Of a DNA stretch of 7,594 nt, positions 5,577-7,594 are shown one piece after another. Where the stretch lies: contig JBBUEO010000017.1 in NCBI GenBank assembly GCA_038056915.1, positions 1 through 7,594 on the forward strand. Reading direction: 5' to 3'. The notes beneath the pieces are model-generated. The model was not told the DNA's origin and made no database searches. It saw only the letters and a program-made list of their open reading frames with translations. Source of the stretch: JBBUEO01 sp038056915. GTDB taxonomy: Bacteria; Patescibacteriota; UBA1384; UBA12157; JAENIV01. The position numbers were made by a program, and so were the translations under genes. Numbering within the stretch: position 1 is the first letter of the stretch; every line of letters starts with the position of its first letter.

Positions 5577-6440
5577 TCAGACCCCTGACTTCCGAAGGAG
5601 CGAAAGCCCGACATCGTCATTGGCGACACCGCGCCAGTTGTTGACACTGACGCCCTCGCCGATGCAGCGGCCGACCATGACGCGGCGGCCGTCAGAAACC
5701 ATGTCGGTCGCCCCGTAGTAGTTACGATTGAGGTAGACGTCGTTCATCTTGTAGTACAAAAGAACCTTCGTCACCTCAATGATTAGAGAGGGTACCTCAT
5801 ACGCCTCGGGAATAATCATGCCCTGCATATCCACCCAGCTGGTGGAGTGCGAACGAGGCACGATCTCCGTGAGGGCGAGGTGCCAGCGCAGCTCGAGCGG
5901 GACGGCCGCGAACTGCTCATTCGGATACCAGCAGTTCGCTCCGTACGCGTAGAACCTCGGCTGGCTGCCGGCAGGTTGAATCTTCTGCCAAGCCATAGTC
6001 GTTAGCGGACCGTGAGCCTCGGTGACGGGACCATTGTACCGGTTGATCCCCAGAAAGGCGAAGTGGGTCTCGCTGACGGCCTTGCCCGGATTGAACGGGC
6101 ACTCGCTGTCGAGGATTTCCTCGCTCCATGGGAACTTGACAGCATTGCTAAGCTCCCTCTGGGTGAACGAGATCCAGTAGAACGATGTCCATTCCTCAAG
6201 ACCAAAGAGATTCCTTCCCATGATCCGACGCGCCAGCTTGTAGCTGGCCGGCATCGAGATGGCACCGCGGGCGGCGAATTCAGCGAGCCGCCGGCAATAG
6301 CCCTCGTTGGTGTCGAGCAACTCGATAACATCGGCAGGATCTCTTCCTGCCTTTTCCAGAGCTTTCTCGAACTTCCTTATGCCCGAATCGTACTTCCCCT
6401 TGACTAACGACCCGAAACCTCTCACTTGGCTTGTGCTCAT
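5577..6440 (-). CDS. GC-rich hypothetical protein with lectin/FGE-like C-terminal pattern
   Basis: The 287-residue protein starts at the ATG at 6438-6440, fixed by AGAAGGAGG 9 bases upstream. I cannot name its function. No signal peptide or membrane segment is obvious. Recognisable blocks are CPFNPGK (114-120), ETHFAFLGI (124-132), ELRWHLAL (183-190), EIVPRS (192-197), YEVPS (214-218) and a tail VMVGR...NNW...NDDVGLSLLRK (about 254-284). From memory, this block order recurs in a large family of hypothetical proteins in CPR genomes. The tail resembles the end of C-type-lectin/formylglycine-enzyme folds (V.RGGSW...R...IGFR). Three sampled 60-base lines of the gene are 53-68% GC, against 28% in sampled lines of the transposase and radical SAM genes, so transfer or strong codon selection is likely. 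It has its own promoter, structured leader and terminator. The stop is TGA. Confidence 0.8.
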   Translation of the reverse strand: MSTSQVRGFGSLVKGKYDSGIRKFEKALEKAGRDPADVIELLDTNEGYCRRLAEFAARGAISMPASYKLARRIMGRNLFGLEEWTSFYWISFTQRELSNAVKFPWSEEILDSECPFNPGKAVSETHFAFLGINRYNGPVTEAHGPLTTMAWQKIQPAGSQPRFYAYGANCWYPNEQFAAVPLELRWHLALTEIVPRSHSTSWVDMQGMIIPEAYEVPSLIIEVTKVLLYYKMNDVYLNRNYYGATDMVSDGRRVMVGRCIGEGVSVNNWRGVANDDVGLSLLRKSGV

Positions 6441-6449
6441 CGCACGTTG

Positions 6450-6458
6450 CCTCCTTCT
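6450..6458 (-). promoter_or_regulatory. Near-perfect Shine-Dalgarno (AGAAGGAGG)
   Basis: AGAAGGAGG with a 9-base gap to the ATG is close to full anti-SD complementarity. It selects the internal ATG at 6440 over an upstream in-frame codon at 6563, whose extra 41 codons would run through the hairpin leader. Confidence 0.8.
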
Positions 6459-6469
6459 GTATTCTCCCT

Positions 6470-6578
6470 GTCCATAAAGGACGTCGGAGCTTCTGCCGCG
6501 AAACGGCAGGCTTGTCCCAGATGGGATAAGCGCCCTGAAAACCACCCCAAAAATGCTTTGCAAAGCGCTTATCCCATC
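6470..6578 (-). promoter_or_regulatory. Structured 5' leader with three hairpins
   Basis: Between the predicted transcript start near 6600 and the SD lie three inverted repeats. The first is a perfect 14-base pair, gatgggataagcgc (6520-6533) and gcgcttatcccatc (6565-6578), around a 31-base loop. The palindrome gctttgcaaagc (6555-6566) overlaps its inner edge. The second is ctgccg-cgaaa-cggcag (6493-6509), and the third is gtcc-ataaa-ggac (6470-6482). An alternative pairing, tccca-tc-tggga, overlaps the first stem. The leader could be an attenuator, a cis-regulatory RNA, an mRNA stabiliser or the end of a mobile unit. It matches no riboswitch class I know. Confidence 0.55.
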
Positions 6579-6606
6579 AAAATCTTAAGGTGCAAGATTA
6601 TTTTTG

Positions 6607-6635
6607 ATTATACCAGAATCTAATGAAGATGTCAA
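6607..6635 (-). promoter_or_regulatory. Full-consensus sigma70 promoter (TTGACA-17-TATAAT)
   Basis: On the minus strand, TTGACA (6630-6635) and TATAAT (6607-6612) are both perfect and exactly 17 bases apart, with TGG just before the -10 box (extended -10). It drives the GC-rich gene through the hairpin leader and predicts strong constitutive transcription from about 6600. Confidence 0.88.
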
Positions 6636-6673
6636 GCATAAGTCGAGCTTTCAACGTTTCTTCTTGAAGTTCA

Positions 6674-7480
6674 TTAAAAAATCCTACTTCTTTTTCTATT
6701 GTTTATTTGACTGATTTTTAAAAAGAATTTTTGGGGATTTTTTTCGATTAAAATATTCCCGAAGACCGGATAATCAAATTGAAATTTTTTTGGCTGGGTA
6801 TAGATACTGCCGTCGGAGTTGATGAAATAATATGCCTTTGTTCTGTCTTTTATCCGGCAGAAATTAATTTTACCTTTGTACTTGATCATTTTTTTGAATT
6901 TTTCAAATTGTCCTGGCTTTAATTCAAATTTATCTCTATTTTTATAGGCCAAACCGTAAGGGCAATACTCAAATATGACCCAACTTTTAATTGGATAATT
7001 TTCTAAAAGTCCACTCATATACTTTAATGAACTGTAATTTAACTTCGTTGCCAGAGTATGGATAAAAATTCTTATTTGAGTTTTTTTAAGCTTCTCGAGC
7101 GCTTTGATAACCGATTCGAAGTGTTTGGGATTTTTCCGCATAGACTGATCTGTCGCTGGATCAGGACCATCTAAAGAAATGCCCACAGCATCAATATTTT
7201 TAAGTCGATCAAGATATTTGGCCAGTAACAAACCATTGGTATCCAGACGAATGGTCAATTTTTTACTTTTCAAATAATTAATAATCTTTATGATATCTTT
7301 GCGATATAAAGGCTCACCACCAGAAATTACGACTTTTCGAACACCAAAAGATATAATTTTACCTGCGATTTCAATATTTTTCTTAGTAGATAGATCTTTT
7401 CGATCAAAGGAAAAACAAAACGGACATTCTAAATTGCATTTGCTAGTAATCATCCAATGGATGACAGAGGGCCTGTTCAT
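6674..7480 (-). CDS. Radical SAM enzyme, possibly viperin-like
   Basis: This 268-residue cytoplasmic enzyme has the [4Fe-4S]/SAM-binding C15-x3-C19-x2-C22 motif (CNLECPFC) and SGGEP (53-57). LDTNG (79-83) and ISLDGPD (101-107) add radical SAM strand motifs. There is no SPASM Cys cluster; only C173 and C208 lie in the C-terminal part. The layout from about 165 onward recalls viperins: a PIKSWVIFE strand like NPxRWKVFQ, a QFEKF helix, then YYFINSDGSIY and a GN(I) turn. But the ISLDGPD strand is the ordinary MoaA/SPASM-like type, so prokaryotic viperin is only one option. The substrate is unknown. The ATG lies 4 bases after the ZIP-transporter stop, so the two are probably co-transcribed. GGGGAG lies 14 bases upstream, further than usual. 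Confidence 0.88.
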   Translation of the reverse strand: MNRPSVIHWMITSKCNLECPFCFSFDRKDLSTKKNIEIAGKIISFGVRKVVISGGEPLYRKDIIKIINYLKSKKLTIRLDTNGLLLAKYLDRLKNIDAVGISLDGPDPATDQSMRKNPKHFESVIKALEKLKKTQIRIFIHTLATKLNYSSLKYMSGLLENYPIKSWVIFEYCPYGLAYKNRDKFELKPGQFEKFKKMIKYKGKINFCRIKDRTKAYYFINSDGSIYTQPKKFQFDYPVFGNILIEKNPQKFFLKISQINNRKRSRIF

Positions 7481-7484
7481 ATTT

Positions 7485-7594
7485 TTAAATAAATCTCCCC
7501 AATAAAAATATCAACCCGAATCCCAACAAAGTCGCTAACAAGGTCGGGACGGATGAATGGCGGTGATGGGCTTCGGGGAGGAGATTGGCAGCGG
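7485..7594 (-). CDS. ZIP-family metal transporter, C-terminal end (partial)
   Basis: The last 35 codons of a gene enter from the right edge and stop at TAA (7485-7487). The peptide begins AANLLPEAHHRHSS, has a 20-residue hydrophobic helix (VPTLLATLLGFGLIFLL) and ends GRFI. The LLPEAHH motif followed by one last membrane helix at the extreme C-terminus is the usual ending of ZIP divalent-metal (Zn/Fe) transporters, where this acidic/His cluster precedes TM8. The other two minus-strand frames lack such a pattern: one stops early and the other reads as Pro/Arg-rich. The gene sits directly upstream of the radical SAM gene in what looks like an operon. Identity rests on a short segment. Confidence 0.65.
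   Translation of the reverse strand, partial: AANLLPEAHHRHSSVPTLLATLLGFGLIFLLGRFI

Noticed and set aside
6012..6407. Long open frame on the plus strand inside the GC-rich gene, plus overlapping minus-strand frames
   Set aside because: These are shadows caused by high GC. They have no SD or promoter and no recognisable protein pattern, whereas the 5577-6440 frame has all of these.
6441..6563. A 41-codon N-terminal extension of the GC-rich protein (start at 6563)
   Set aside because: It runs through the hairpin leader and has no SD, while AGAAGGAGG lies 9 bases before the internal ATG at 6440.
6520..6578. Integron attC-type recombination site at the 14-bp inverted repeat
   Set aside because: The arms lack the attC core sequences (RYYYAAC/GTTRRRY), and no integrase is seen.

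Overview
The window looks like a fragment of a small-genome bacterium of the Patescibacteria (Candidate Phyla Radiation, CPR). This rests on inference, since there is no rRNA or other phylogenetic marker. The evidence is: low-GC genes, little use of Shine-Dalgarno (SD) sites, short AT-rich word repeats that have entered a housekeeping gene, an LPXTG-type surface protein, a REP-associated Y1 transposase, and a GC-rich hypothetical gene of a type I recall as recurrent in CPR genomes. TGA is used as a stop at the ends of the transposase and the GC-rich gene, so a UGA-recoding lineage is unlikely.

Layout. 1-236 is non-coding and holds two copies of a short dispersed repeat. 237-2231 (-) is a secreted seven-repeat beta-propeller (SBBP-like) gene with an Ig-like domain and a C-terminal LPETG motif. 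It is interrupted by a +1 and a -1 indel that cancel each other. 2166-2456 is the intergenic region between this gene and the divergent 2457-2828 (+), a stand-alone CheY-like receiver. 2847-4697 (-) is lepA (elongation factor 4), convergent with the receiver gene. Its G domain carries an in-frame stretch of AT-rich word repeats, and a second repeat-like tract lies further on. 4735-5472 is a REP-associated tyrosine transposase gene (+) bracketed by two copies of the palindrome acacccctggggtgt.

5508-6635 (-) is a self-contained GC-rich cassette: a consensus promoter (TTGACA-17-TATAAT), a leader of about 160 nt with three inverted repeats, a near-perfect SD, a 287-codon gene of unknown function and a strong terminator. 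Its C-terminal pattern resembles the C-type-lectin/FGE-fold tails used by diversity-generating retroelement targets. 6674-7480 (-) is a radical SAM enzyme with some viperin-like features. It starts 4 nt after the stop of a truncated ZIP-type metal transporter that runs off the right edge (7485-7594, -).

The genes do not form one pathway. The most interesting parts are the cassette at 5508-6635, the repeat invasion of lepA, the palindrome-flanked transposase, and the surface propeller with its offsetting frameshifts and non-AUG start region.
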